DNA of 30,977 nucleotides from Clostridia bacterium (GTDB lineage Bacteria > Bacillota_A > Clostridia > Oscillospirales > CAG-272), in assembly GCA_017453335.1 (NCBI GenBank), contig JAFTKI010000065.1, positions 1 through 30,977 on the forward strand, written 5' to 3'. Positions 1 to 6,840 of the stretch are shown piece after piece; position 1 is the stretch's first letter; each line of letters starts with the position of its first letter. The translations under genes and the position numbers were made by a program. Under the pieces are notes generated by a model that worked only from the letters and a program-made list of their open reading frames with translations, searched no databases and had not been told where the DNA came from.

Positions 1-160
1 CCTTTACACAAGGGAGGCTCACAGTGGAACCCGTTTACGGGTGGCAAGTAACAATTGCATGGCTGGCAGGCCAATCTACAACGCACTTGTGCGTAGCCAG
101 TAGTATTAGGGCTATGCCCGAAACTGAAATACCCCCCGTTATACGGGGGGATATTTATTA
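1..160 (+). other. Hairpin-rich segment, possible structured RNA or transposon right end
   Basis: Several short inverted repeats follow one another: a hairpin around 29-42 (ACCCG/CGGGT arms), a CGCAC/GTGCG-like hairpin near 80-92, GGGC-TAT-GCCC near 110-120, and a perfect 8-bp stem CCCCCCGT/ACGGGGGG with a 3-nt loop near 134-152. A G/C hairpin after a short purine-rich linker resembles the right ends (omega-RNA 3' ends) of IS605-family tnpB elements. I recognise the style rather than a defined family. All three forward frames are open for the first 48 bases, so a truncated gene tail at the window edge is possible. Without the upstream DNA the assignment stays open. Confidence 0.35.
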
Positions 161-251
161 GCTGTCGGCAGACGGCGTTTGAATAGCTATGTCTCCAACA
201 TCTCATCCACCGTTGCGAGGCGGATGAGGTGTAGAAAAAGAATTTCCTTGG
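160..251. other. Intergenic stretch before the HAD gene
   Basis: No gene seen. It contains an inverted repeat at about 199-230 (CATCTCATCC pairing with GGATGAGGTG, one G:U), possibly a weak terminator for whatever lies upstream. There is no clean U-tract. Confidence 0.3.
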
Positions 252-280
252 TTGACATTCTTTCCAAATTGTGATACAAT
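252..280 (+). promoter_or_regulatory. Sigma-A promoter of the HAD phosphatase gene
   Basis: TTGACA at 252-257 and TACAAT at 275-280 are separated by 17 bp, about 30 bp upstream of the start codon at 313. A 7-bp inverted repeat (CCTTGGT near 246 and ACCAAGG near 291) flanks the promoter and could be an operator or chance. Confidence 0.75.
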
Positions 281-312
281 AAAGCGAAAGACCAAGGGAA
301 GGACTGAAACAA

Positions 313-1050
313 ATGAAAAAATTGGTGGTAGCCGACTTTGACGGGACGCTGAAGCCTTATAAGGATGCGTTCGTGTCGCAGGCTGTCAAGGATCGGATCG
401 ATGCGCTTTTGGAGAAGGGAATTTATTTTGCGGTTTCCTCGGGAAGAACCTACGGGGAGCTTGCCGCCTTTTTGCCGGACTATATTGATCGGATCTTTTT
501 TATCTGCAACGATGGCGCTTGCTATCTGAAAAACGGAAAGCCTTTGTATGAAAAGCAGATCGAAACCGAGGATCTATTGCGTTTCTTTTCCTGTACAGAA
601 GAGGGGGGCTGTATTTTTCACGGGCTTGATCAAAACTACAGCATCGGTACGGTAGCGTCTGCTTATGCGGAATCCTTTGCGCCCACTCCGATCAAAACCG
701 TATATCAGATCAAGGAAAAGATCTTTAAGGTCACCACGTTTGGAAAAACGGTCACTTTGCCGCAGGGCTGCGGACTTCGCACCCATTGGGACGGCGGCCC
801 CGATCGCTCGGCACAATACGTCAATCGCTTTGTAAGCAAGGGACGGGCGCTGTCTGATCTGCAGATTCGCCTGATGCTGACAAGCTTTGATACCGTTTGT
901 ATCGGAGATGCGGGAAATGATGTTGCCATGATGACGGGAGCCAAATATTCCTTCTGTATCGGAAACCGTTCCCCCGAGCTTTCCGCCGCCTGCAACAAAC
1001 GCGCCGAGCGAATTGAGGATGCCCTTGATTTTTGCTTGAACGAATTCTAA
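313..1050 (+). CDS. Cof-type HAD family phosphatase
   Basis: A 245-residue cytosolic HAD-superfamily hydrolase, probably dephosphorylating small phosphorylated metabolites such as sugar phosphates. Motif I is DFDGTL at residues 8-13 (nucleophile D8, acid/base D10). Motif II is the Ser of VSSGR near residue 42, a Lys lies in the C-terminal VSKGRAL stretch, and motif IV is GDAGNDVAMM near residue 198. The cap between motifs II and III fits the C2B (Cof) type, and the length is slightly below the usual 260-290. It starts at an ATG after AAGGGAAGGA. It has its own promoter and is separated from the BMC operon by P1, so co-regulation is not implied. The substrate cannot be read from the sequence. 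Confidence 0.85.
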   Translation: MKKLVVADFDGTLKPYKDAFVSQAVKDRIDALLEKGIYFAVSSGRTYGELAAFLPDYIDRIFFICNDGACYLKNGKPLYEKQIETEDLLRFFSCTEEGGCIFHGLDQNYSIGTVASAYAESFAPTPIKTVYQIKEKIFKVTTFGKTVTLPQGCGLRTHWDGGPDRSAQYVNRFVSKGRALSDLQIRLMLTSFDTVCIGDAGNDVAMMTGAKYSFCIGNRSPELSAACNKRAERIEDALDFCLNEF

Positions 1051-1121
1051 AACCACATAAAATCAACACAAAACAACAATTTATTTTGGAAAACAAAAGA
1101 AAATCCAAAGTAAATTGTTGT
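1049..1121 (+). promoter_or_regulatory. Phased CAACA-type operator array upstream of P1
   Basis: C(A/C)ACA cores at 1053, 1064 and 1074 are spaced 11 and 10 bp, each preceded by an A-run, and are followed by ATTTATTTTG. A perfect 11-bp inverted copy (ACAACAATTTA at 1073-1083, TAAATTGTTGT at 1111-1121) places a second half-site just upstream of the -35 box. The same phased motif precedes P2 at 5348-5398, so a shared regulator is inferred, most likely the DeoR-family protein encoded at 11689-12447. Confidence 0.65.
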
Positions 1122-1128
1122 TTTTCTA

Positions 1129-1157
1129 TTGACAAACACAGAAAAACATAGTATAAT
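1129..1157 (+). promoter_or_regulatory. Promoter P1 of the GRE-activase operon
   Basis: A perfect consensus promoter: TTGACA at 1129-1134, a 17-bp spacer, TATAAT at 1152-1157. It rules out the in-frame TTG at 1129 as the GRE start and supports the ATG cluster at 1204-1212. Confidence 0.9.
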
Positions 1158-1209
1158 GCAAAATAGAAGATGTATGTCCCAAAAGCGTAAAGGTAAGGAA
1201 GTGATGATG

Positions 1210-3720
1210 ATGTCGGCATACAATAGTACAAGAAGCGCAAAAAGCGATCGAATCGAGCGGCTGAAGGCAGAGCTGTTTCGTCAAATGCCCGCAATCGAGG
1301 CAGACCGTGCAGTTCTTTTGACCGAAAGCTATATGAGAACCGAGGGGGAACCGATGGTCACGCGCCGAGCAAAGGCGTTTGCGAATATCCTGAAGCATAT
1401 TCCGATCACGATCCGTCCCGACGAGCTGATAGTCAGTTCCGCAACGGTGCGCCCGAGAAGCTGTCAGGTATTTCCCGAGTTTTCCTTTGAGTGGCTGGAG
1501 GCTGAGTTCGATACGGTGGAAACCCGTTCGGCAGATCCGTTCTATATCTCCGAGGGAACCAAGAAAACGCTGCACACCGTTTATACATATTGGAAGGGAA
1601 AGACTACCAGCGAGCTGGCGACCTCGATGATCGCACCCGAGGCGCAAAAGGCAATGGATCATAACGTGTTCACGCCCGGAAACTATTTCTACAACGGCGT
1701 GGGACATGTCACCGTTCAATACGATAAGGTGATGGCGATCGGGTATCGCGGCATTATGGAAGAGGTTGTGGCGGAAAAGGCACGCATGAACTTCGGTGAT
1801 GCCGATTACTGCTCCAAAACCGCGCTTTTGGATGCAATTTTGCTTTCCTGTGAAGCGGTGATCGAATATGCCCATCGCTATGCAAGTCTTGCCCGCGAGA
1901 TGGCAAGCGCGGAGAGCGACTCGCGCCGCCGTGCCGAGCTTGAGGCGATTGCCGAGAACTGTACCCGCGTTCCCGAATACGGTGCGCGCAATTTCTACGA
2001 AGCGTGCCAGAGCTTCTGGTTCGTGCAGATGCTTTTGCAAGTAGAGTCGAGCGGACATTCGATCTCCCCCGGGCGCTTTGACCAATATATGTATCCGTAT
2101 TATAAAAACGATATGGAAAGCGGAAAAATCACCAAGGCGTTTGCGCAGGAGCTGATGGATTGTATCTGGATCAAGTTCAACGATCTGAACAAATGCCGTG
2201 ATGCGGCATCCGCGGAGGGCTTTGCGGGATATTCGCTGTTCCAAAATCTGATCGCGGGCGGACAGACACCGAGCGGTGAGGATGCCACAAACGATCTTTC
2301 GTTTATGTGCATCGAGGCAACCATGCATGTGATGCTTCCCGCGCCGTCGTTCTCGGTTCGTGTTTGGAACAAAACGCCGCATGAATTCCTGATCCGTGCT
2401 GCCGAGCTGACGCGGACAGGCGTTGGTTTGCCTGCTTATTATAATGATGAAGTGATCATTCCGTCGCTGATGTCGCGCGGACTGACGCTGGAGGATGCAA
2501 GAGATTATAACATCATCGGTTGCGTGGAGCCTCAAAAGGCGGGAAAGACCTGGGGCTGGCACGATGCGGCATTCTTCAATATGCTCAAGCCGATGGAGCT
2601 GGTATTTTCCAACGGTATGCTTGACGGCGAGCAGGTGGGACTGAAAACAGGCGATGTTTCTTCCTTCACCACCTTTGATGCGTTCTTTGATGCTTATAAA
2701 AAACAAATGGAATATATGATCTCGCTGTTGGTCAATGCCGACAACGCGATCGATGAGGCACACGCGATCCGTTGCCCTCTGCCGTACCTTTCGTGCATGG
2801 TGGACGATTGCATCAAGCGCGGAAAAACACCCGAGCAGGGCGGTGCGGTCTATAATTTCACGGGACCGCAGGGCTTTGGAATTGCCAACGTGGCAGACTC
2901 GCTGTATGCGATCCGCAAGCTGGTTTATGAGGAGCACAGATTTTCGCTGACCGAGCTGCGCGATGCTTTGCAGGCAAACTTCGGCAATGGAACGGTCGAT
3001 GCCGAGAAGATGACCGAAAAGATCGCAAGATCGTTGGCGGCAAGCGGCGTTACACTCAACGAGCGCGTGATCGCCGAGATCTATCGCACCGTAAAGGAGC
3101 GCGGTGGAGACCCGAGATATGCAGAGATCCGTGAGATGATCCTTTCATTGGATGCCTACGGTAACGATATTGCCGAGGTCGATGCCATGGCACGCGAGGC
3201 AGCATATACCTACACCAAGCCGATGCTGAAATACTACAATCCGCGCGGAGGACAGTTCCAGGCAGGTCTGTATCCCGTTTCGGCAAACGTACCGCTTGGT
3301 GCGCAGACGGGAGCAACTCCCGACGGAAGACTGGCGGGAACTCCTGTTGCCGACGGCGTTTCGCCCTCTGCAGGACGTGATGTGTGCGGACCTACCGCGG
3401 CGGCAAACTCGGTTTCCTGCCTTGACCATGGAATCGCTTCCAACGGAACGCTGTTTAATATGAAGTTCCATCCGTCGGCTCTGGCAGGCGAATCGGGACT
3501 TGAAAACTTCGTTGCTTTGGTGCAAACCTATTTTGAAATGAAGGGAAGCCATATGCAGTTCAACGTTGTCAGCCGCGAAACGCTGTACGATGCGCAAAAG
3601 CATCCCGAAAAATACCAAAGCCTCGTGGTCCGCGTTGCAGGCTACAGCGCACTCTTTACCACGCTGTCCAAATCCCTGCAGGATGACATTATCAACCGCA
3701 CTGAGCAAGCGGCGTTCTGA
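1210..3720 (+). CDS. Glycyl radical diol dehydratase-like enzyme (BMC signature enzyme)
   Basis: An 836-residue glycyl radical enzyme closest by eye to B12-independent glycerol/1,2-propanediol dehydratases such as Clostridium butyricum DhaB1. All key residues are recognisable: His166 (GVGHV), His283-Ser284 (GHSIS), thiyl-radical Cys438 and Glu440 in GCVEP, Asp452 (GWHD), and radical Gly811 in RVAGYSALF. It likely dehydrates 1,2-propanediol or a related vicinal diol to an aldehyde inside the BMC. Compared with DhaB1 as I recall it, about 43 residues are inserted near 595-640, including a helix resembling an encapsulation peptide (NERVIAEIYRTVKERGG). The N-terminal extension typical of some BMC-linked GREs is absent. 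Start: ATGs at 1204, 1207 and 1210; AAGGAAG at 1195-1201 favours 1210. It is first in the operon and followed 8 bp later by its activase. Confidence 0.9.
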   Translation: MSAYNSTRSAKSDRIERLKAELFRQMPAIEADRAVLLTESYMRTEGEPMVTRRAKAFANILKHIPITIRPDELIVSSATVRPRSCQVFPEFSFEWLEAEFDTVETRSADPFYISEGTKKTLHTVYTYWKGKTTSELATSMIAPEAQKAMDHNVFTPGNYFYNGVGHVTVQYDKVMAIGYRGIMEEVVAEKARMNFGDADYCSKTALLDAILLSCEAVIEYAHRYASLAREMASAESDSRRRAELEAIAENCTRVPEYGARNFYEACQSFWFVQMLLQVESSGHSISPGRFDQYMYPYYKNDMESGKITKAFAQELMDCIWIKFNDLNKCRDAASAEGFAGYSLFQNLIAGGQTPSGEDATNDLSFMCIEATMHVMLPAPSFSVRVWNKTPHEFLIRAAELTRTGVGLPAYYNDEVIIPSLMSRGLTLEDARDYNIIGCVEPQKAGKTWGWHDAAFFNMLKPMELVFSNGMLDGEQVGLKTGDVSSFTTFDAFFDAYKKQMEYMISLLVNADNAIDEAHAIRCPLPYLSCMVDDCIKRGKTPEQGGAVYNFTGPQGFGIANVADSLYAIRKLVYEEHRFSLTELRDALQANFGNGTVDAEKMTEKIARSLAASGVTLNERVIAEIYRTVKERGGDPRYAEIREMILSLDAYGNDIAEVDAMAREAAYTYTKPMLKYYNPRGGQFQAGLYPVSANVPLGAQTGATPDGRLAGTPVADGVSPSAGRDVCGPTAAANSVSCLDHGIASNGTLFNMKFHPSALAGESGLENFVALVQTYFEMKGSHMQFNVVSRETLYDAQKHPEKYQSLVVRVAGYSALFTTLSKSLQDDIINRTEQAAF

Positions 3721-3728
3721 GGTGCGGA

Positions 3729-4517
3729 ATGGATTACAATATAATTAAAGGAAGAATTTTTGACATTCAGAAGTTCTCCACGCACGACGGTCCCGGAATT
3801 CGCACCATCGTGTTCCTCAAGGGGTGTATCCTGCGGTGTCGGTGGTGCTGTAATCCCGAATCGCAGAGCTATCCCATTCAGAGACTGAAGACGAAAAACG
3901 GGATCAAAACGGTGGGGGAGGACGTGACGGTTGAGGCGGTCATGCAAAAGGTGTTGCGTGATATGCCGTATTACCGCCGAACGGGAGGAGGGCTGACTCT
4001 TTCCGGCGGCGAGGCGCTTTGCCAGACCGAATTCGTCCATGCTCTTTTGACCTATGCCAAGGAGCATGGCTTGAATACCGCTGTGGAAACCACCGCTTGC
4101 TTGCCGTTTGATACGATGATCAAGCCGCATCTTGCGCTTTTGGATCACGTTCTGATGGATATCAAGCACGTGGATTCCGAAAAGCACGAGCGTTTTACGG
4201 GAATGCGCAACGAGCTGATCCTGCAAAACGCAAAAAAGATTGCCGAGAGCGGCGCGCATCTTGTGATCCGCGTACCAACCATCCCCGGCTTTAACGATAC
4301 CGAGGCGGAGATCCGCGCGATCGCCCGCTTTGCCGCATCGTTGCACGGCGTTCGGGAGATCCATCTTTTGCCGTATCACCGATTGGGATACGACAAGTAC
4401 ATGGGGCTTGACCGGGAATACGGCATGGGAGACGTTCCCCCGCCAACTCCCGAGCAGATGGAACGCCTGAGACAGGTTGCCGAATCCGAGGGACTTCGCG
4501 CGATCCTTGGCGGTTAA
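3729..4517 (+). CDS. Glycyl radical enzyme activase (radical SAM)
   Basis: A 262-residue radical SAM protein that would install the Gly811 radical on the upstream GRE. It opens with the activase signature [13 protein letters not shown], then the [4Fe-4S] motif Cys33-x3-Cys37-x2-Cys40 (GCILRCRWC), and later LTLSGGE. C. butyricum DhaB2 and most activases of this branch have a ferredoxin-like insertion of about 50 residues with eight Cys just after the radical SAM motif. Here the chain goes straight from CCNPESQ to a short linker, so the two auxiliary clusters are missing, as in the shorter pyruvate formate-lyase activase type. It begins 8 bp after the GRE stop, so translation is probably coupled. 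Confidence 0.92.
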   Translation: MDYNIIKGRIFDIQKFSTHDGPGIRTIVFLKGCILRCRWCCNPESQSYPIQRLKTKNGIKTVGEDVTVEAVMQKVLRDMPYYRRTGGGLTLSGGEALCQTEFVHALLTYAKEHGLNTAVETTACLPFDTMIKPHLALLDHVLMDIKHVDSEKHERFTGMRNELILQNAKKIAESGAHLVIRVPTIPGFNDTEAEIRAIARFAASLHGVREIHLLPYHRLGYDKYMGLDREYGMGDVPPPTPEQMERLRQVAESEGLRAILGG

Positions 4518-4539
4518 GATCCTTTTTGGAGGAATGAGA

Positions 4540-4908
4540 ATGAATCAGAATTACGAAAACAAGCAACGCATCATTCAGGAGATCGTGCCGGGAAAGCAGA
4601 TCACGCTGGCGCACATCATTGCCAATCCCGATGATACGCTTTATAAAAAACTGGGACTGGATCCCACGGTGGACTATTCCAAGAAATCCGCGATCGGGAT
4701 CGTTACCATGTCGCCGAGCGAATACGCCATCATTGCCGCTGACCTTGCGATGAAGTCTTCGGGGGCAGAGGTCGGCTTTGTGGATCGCTTTTCGGGAACG
4801 CTGATCACGGTCGGAACGGTTTCCGAGGTCGAGGCGGGCTTGCTTGCTGTGGTCGAGTATGCGCAAAATAAGCTCGGCTTTTCGGTTTGCGATATTACGA
4901 AGACCTGA
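4540..4908 (+). CDS. PduU/EutS-like circularly permuted BMC-H shell protein
   Basis: A 122-residue shell protein of the PduU/EutS type. The N-terminal stretch [19 protein letters not shown] matches the beta-barrel-forming segment of PduU, followed by the permuted BMC fold ([32 protein letters not shown], ending CDITKT). The hexamer is expected to tile shell facets with its pore capped by the barrel. The start at 4540 is chosen because GGAGGA at 4528-4533 lies at a good distance; an ATG at 4534 is too close and upstream in-frame codons overlap the activase. It sits with the GRE and activase under P1, apart from the main shell cluster. Confidence 0.9.
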   Translation: MNQNYENKQRIIQEIVPGKQITLAHIIANPDDTLYKKLGLDPTVDYSKKSAIGIVTMSPSEYAIIAADLAMKSSGAEVGFVDRFSGTLITVGTVSEVEAGLLAVVEYAQNKLGFSVCDITKT

Positions 4909-4913
4909 CCGAG

Positions 4914-5339
4914 ATGAAGAAAACGATCTTTATCGGGCGAAGCGGCGCGGGAAAGACTACCTTGATCGAGGCTTTGCGCGGCGAGGAGCTGGTCTACCGT
5001 AAAACGCAGGCGATCAGCTACGACAGCGACTTTATGGATACTCCCGGTGAATATGCGGAAGGGAAGGATCTGGGAGGAGCCTTGGCGGTTTACTCCTACG
5101 AAGCCGATGTGGTTGCGTTGGTCATTGATGCGACCGATGGCTACAGCATCTTTCCGCCTGCTTGTGCGGCGGTGGCAAACCGTCCCGTGATCGGTGTGGT
5201 TACCAAGTGCGATGCGCGCGATGCAAGAGCCGATCTTGCCGCCGATTGGTTGCGCCTTTCGGGATGTGAGCCGATCTTTTTTACCTCTTCCCGGGAAAAA
5301 CAGGGGGTCGAAGAGCTGCTTTCTTACCTGAATTCTTGA
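4914..5339 (+). CDS. EutP/PduV-like small GTPase
   Basis: A 141-residue P-loop protein with Walker A GRSGAGKTT near residues 8-16, a DTPGEY switch-II-like motif, and TKCD for guanine recognition. EutP/PduV proteins accompany many BMC loci; PduV has been linked to BMC positioning or movement, and the exact role is unclear. The ATG at 4914 lies 5 bp after the shell-gene stop, so coupling is likely; no strong ribosome binding site is seen. It is the last gene before P2. I see no intervening hairpin terminator, so P1 transcripts may read into the next group. Confidence 0.88.
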   Translation: MKKTIFIGRSGAGKTTLIEALRGEELVYRKTQAISYDSDFMDTPGEYAEGKDLGGALAVYSYEADVVALVIDATDGYSIFPPACAAVANRPVIGVVTKCDARDARADLAADWLRLSGCEPIFFTSSREKQGVEELLSYLNS

Positions 5340-5347
5340 AAAACGAT

Positions 5348-5398
5348 AAAAACAACACAAAAACAACATAAAAACAAAGAAAAACAACATTTATTTTG
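5348..5398 (+). promoter_or_regulatory. Phased AAAAACAACA operator array upstream of P2
   Basis: Four tandem direct repeats of A-run plus CAACA have cores at 5353, 5364, 5375 (variant CAAAG) and 5385, spaced 11, 11 and 10 bp. All lie on one face of the helix and are followed by TTTATTTTGC. Arrangement and flank match the array before P1. Tandem direct repeats of about 11 bp are known for DeoR-family regulators such as IolR. Binding by the DeoR-like protein at 11689-12447 is inference. Confidence 0.7.
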
Positions 5399-5407
5399 CA
5401 AAAACTA

Positions 5408-5436
5408 TTGACAAAACCAAAAGACAGTGGTATGAT
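5408..5436 (+). promoter_or_regulatory. Promoter P2 of the aldolase-shell operon
   Basis: TTGACA at 5408-5413, a 17-bp spacer and TATGAT at 5431-5436, shortly downstream of the CAACA array and ahead of an AAGGAG ribosome binding site near 5478. It shares the local sequence CTATTGACA with P1. Confidence 0.88.
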
Positions 5437-5494
5437 ATAGGAGTAAAAGCAAAAAAACGCAAATCCGAATTGAAACGAAAAGGAGATCAGAACA

Positions 5495-6304
5495 ATGTCT
5501 GAATACGAAATCAAAAAACAAATTTGTGAAATCGGTAAAAGAATCTACGACAAGGGAATGGTTGCCTCCAACGACGGTAACATTTCCGTAAAGCTGAACG
5601 ACAATGAATTCCTCTGCACTCCTACCGGTGTATCCAAGGGCTTTATGACTCCCGAATACATCTGTAAGGTTGATGCAAACGGAAATGTCATTCAGGCAAA
5701 CGAGGGCTTCAGACCTTCCTCCGAGATCAAGATGCACATGAGAGTGTACAAGGAAAGACCCGACGTTAAGAGCGTTGTTCACGCACATCCTCTGTACGCA
5801 ACCAGCTTTGCAATCGCAGGTATTCCGTTGACCGAGCCGATCATGCCCGAGGCAGTAATCGCGCTGGGCTGTGTTCCGATCGCCGAGTACGGTACTCCCT
5901 CCACCGAGGAAATCCCCGATGCTGTTTCCAAGTATCTGCAGCACTTTGATGCCGTACTGCTTGCAAACCACGGCGCGCTGTCTTTCTCCGACAGCCTCCT
6001 CAATGCATATCACAAGATGGAGTCGGTTGAGTTCTACGCACAGCTGATGTATCAGGCAAAGATGCTGGGCGGTCCCAAGCAGCTTTCCAACGCACAGGTA
6101 CAAAGACTGTACGAGATCAGACGTCAGTTCGGTCTGAAGGGTAAGCATCCCGCTGATATCTGCCCCAACGCAAAGCAGGGTAAGCCCAGCTGCCACACCT
6201 GCGGTGTTCAGACCGGTGACTTCTGCGGCGGTGCAGGTGCTGCCTCCGAGGAGGACGTGATCGCTGAGATCACCAGAAAGGTTCTTGCCGCTCTCGGTAA
6301 ATAA
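5495..6304 (+). CDS. Class II aldolase (L-fuculose-phosphate type) with C-terminal encapsulation peptide
   Basis: A 269-residue Zn-dependent class II aldolase/adducin-family protein. Predicted metal and catalytic residues are Glu77 (SSEIKMH), His96 and His98 (HAHPLY) and His159 (ANHG). The family cleaves L-fuculose- or L-rhamnulose-1-phosphate to DHAP plus lactaldehyde. The C terminus is extended by about 50 residues: a linker with four Cys (223, 233, 236, 244), a Gly/Ala stretch, then the amphipathic helix EEDVIAEITRKVLAALGK, a typical encapsulation peptide. The enzyme is therefore expected to work in the lumen and feed lactaldehyde to the dehydrogenases. No fucose or rhamnose isomerase or kinase is in the window. 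First gene after P2. Confidence 0.9.
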   Translation: MSEYEIKKQICEIGKRIYDKGMVASNDGNISVKLNDNEFLCTPTGVSKGFMTPEYICKVDANGNVIQANEGFRPSSEIKMHMRVYKERPDVKSVVHAHPLYATSFAIAGIPLTEPIMPEAVIALGCVPIAEYGTPSTEEIPDAVSKYLQHFDAVLLANHGALSFSDSLLNAYHKMESVEFYAQLMYQAKMLGGPKQLSNAQVQRLYEIRRQFGLKGKHPADICPNAKQGKPSCHTCGVQTGDFCGGAGAASEEDVIAEITRKVLAALGK

Positions 6305-6310
6305 TTTCGG

Positions 6311-6814
6311 ATGAGTACCGATATTGAAGCGTTGGTTCGGCGCGCGGTCAGTGAGCTTTACGCAAAGCCGACGGGGCAGAATCAAGAAAAGAAAAAAATC
6401 GAAAGCATATCACTCGCAGATGCCAAGCTGCTTGCCGAGCGCGTAGAGGCAAAGGCAAGGGAAATGGGTGTTTGCGCGGTGGTCGCTATTGCCGATGAGG
6501 GCGGAAATCTCAAGCTGTGCGAGTGCATGGACAACTCCTATCTCGCCAGTCGGGATATTGCCATCAACAAGGCATATACATCGGTAGCACTCAAGATGTC
6601 AACGGCAAAGCTGGCAACGCTGGCGGCTCCGGGAGGCCCTCTTTACGGAATCGAGAATACCAATCAAGGTCGAATTGTGATCTTTGGCGGGGGAGATTTC
6701 TTAGAGACTCGCGGAAAGATCCTTGGCGGACTTGGTGTCAGCGGTGGCAGTGCCGAGCAGGATACCGCGCTTTCGGCTTACGGTAAAAAAGTATTCGGAG
6801 AGCTTTTTGTATAA
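6311..6814 (+). CDS. PduO C-terminal/GlcG-like (DUF336) protein with N-terminal encapsulation peptide
   Basis: A 167-residue protein whose body (from about residue 30) is a GlcG/HbpS/PduO-C domain: VVAIADEGGNLKLCE, SRDIAINKAYTSVALKM, GGPLYGIENT and GGLGVSGGSAEQD. Domains of this family bind heme or corrinoid-like ligands in PduO and HbpS; the ligand here is unknown. The first 19 residues, MSTDIEALVRRAVSELYAK, form an amphipathic helix followed by a polar linker, so it is a predicted lumen protein. The adenosyltransferase half of PduO is absent, as expected in a B12-independent locus. It starts 6 bp after the aldolase stop without a clear ribosome binding site. A redox or heme-delivery role beside PduS is possible. 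Confidence 0.85.
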   Translation: MSTDIEALVRRAVSELYAKPTGQNQEKKKIESISLADAKLLAERVEAKAREMGVCAVVAIADEGGNLKLCECMDNSYLASRDIAINKAYTSVALKMSTAKLATLAAPGGPLYGIENTNQGRIVIFGGGDFLETRGKILGGLGVSGGSAEQDTALSAYGKKVFGELFV

Positions 6815-6840
6815 AAGGCTCTTACAGAAAGGATAACGAA

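Noticed and set aside
1129..1209. N-terminally extended GRE starting at 1129, which might have been an encapsulation extension
   Set aside because: The codon at 1129 is TTG inside the -35 box of a perfect promoter, so it is upstream of any P1 transcript. The ATG cluster at 1204-1212 has the ribosome binding site.
1126..2937. Long antisense open frame across the GRE gene
   Set aside because: Lies wholly opposite a GRE with every catalytic motif intact. Its translation is His/Arg/Cys-rich without recognisable domains, typical of the antisense of GC-rich codons.
5348..5389. Tandem repeats considered as a small CRISPR array
   Set aside because: Units are only about 10-11 bp with no unique spacers and lie directly upstream of a promoter, so operator repeats fit better.
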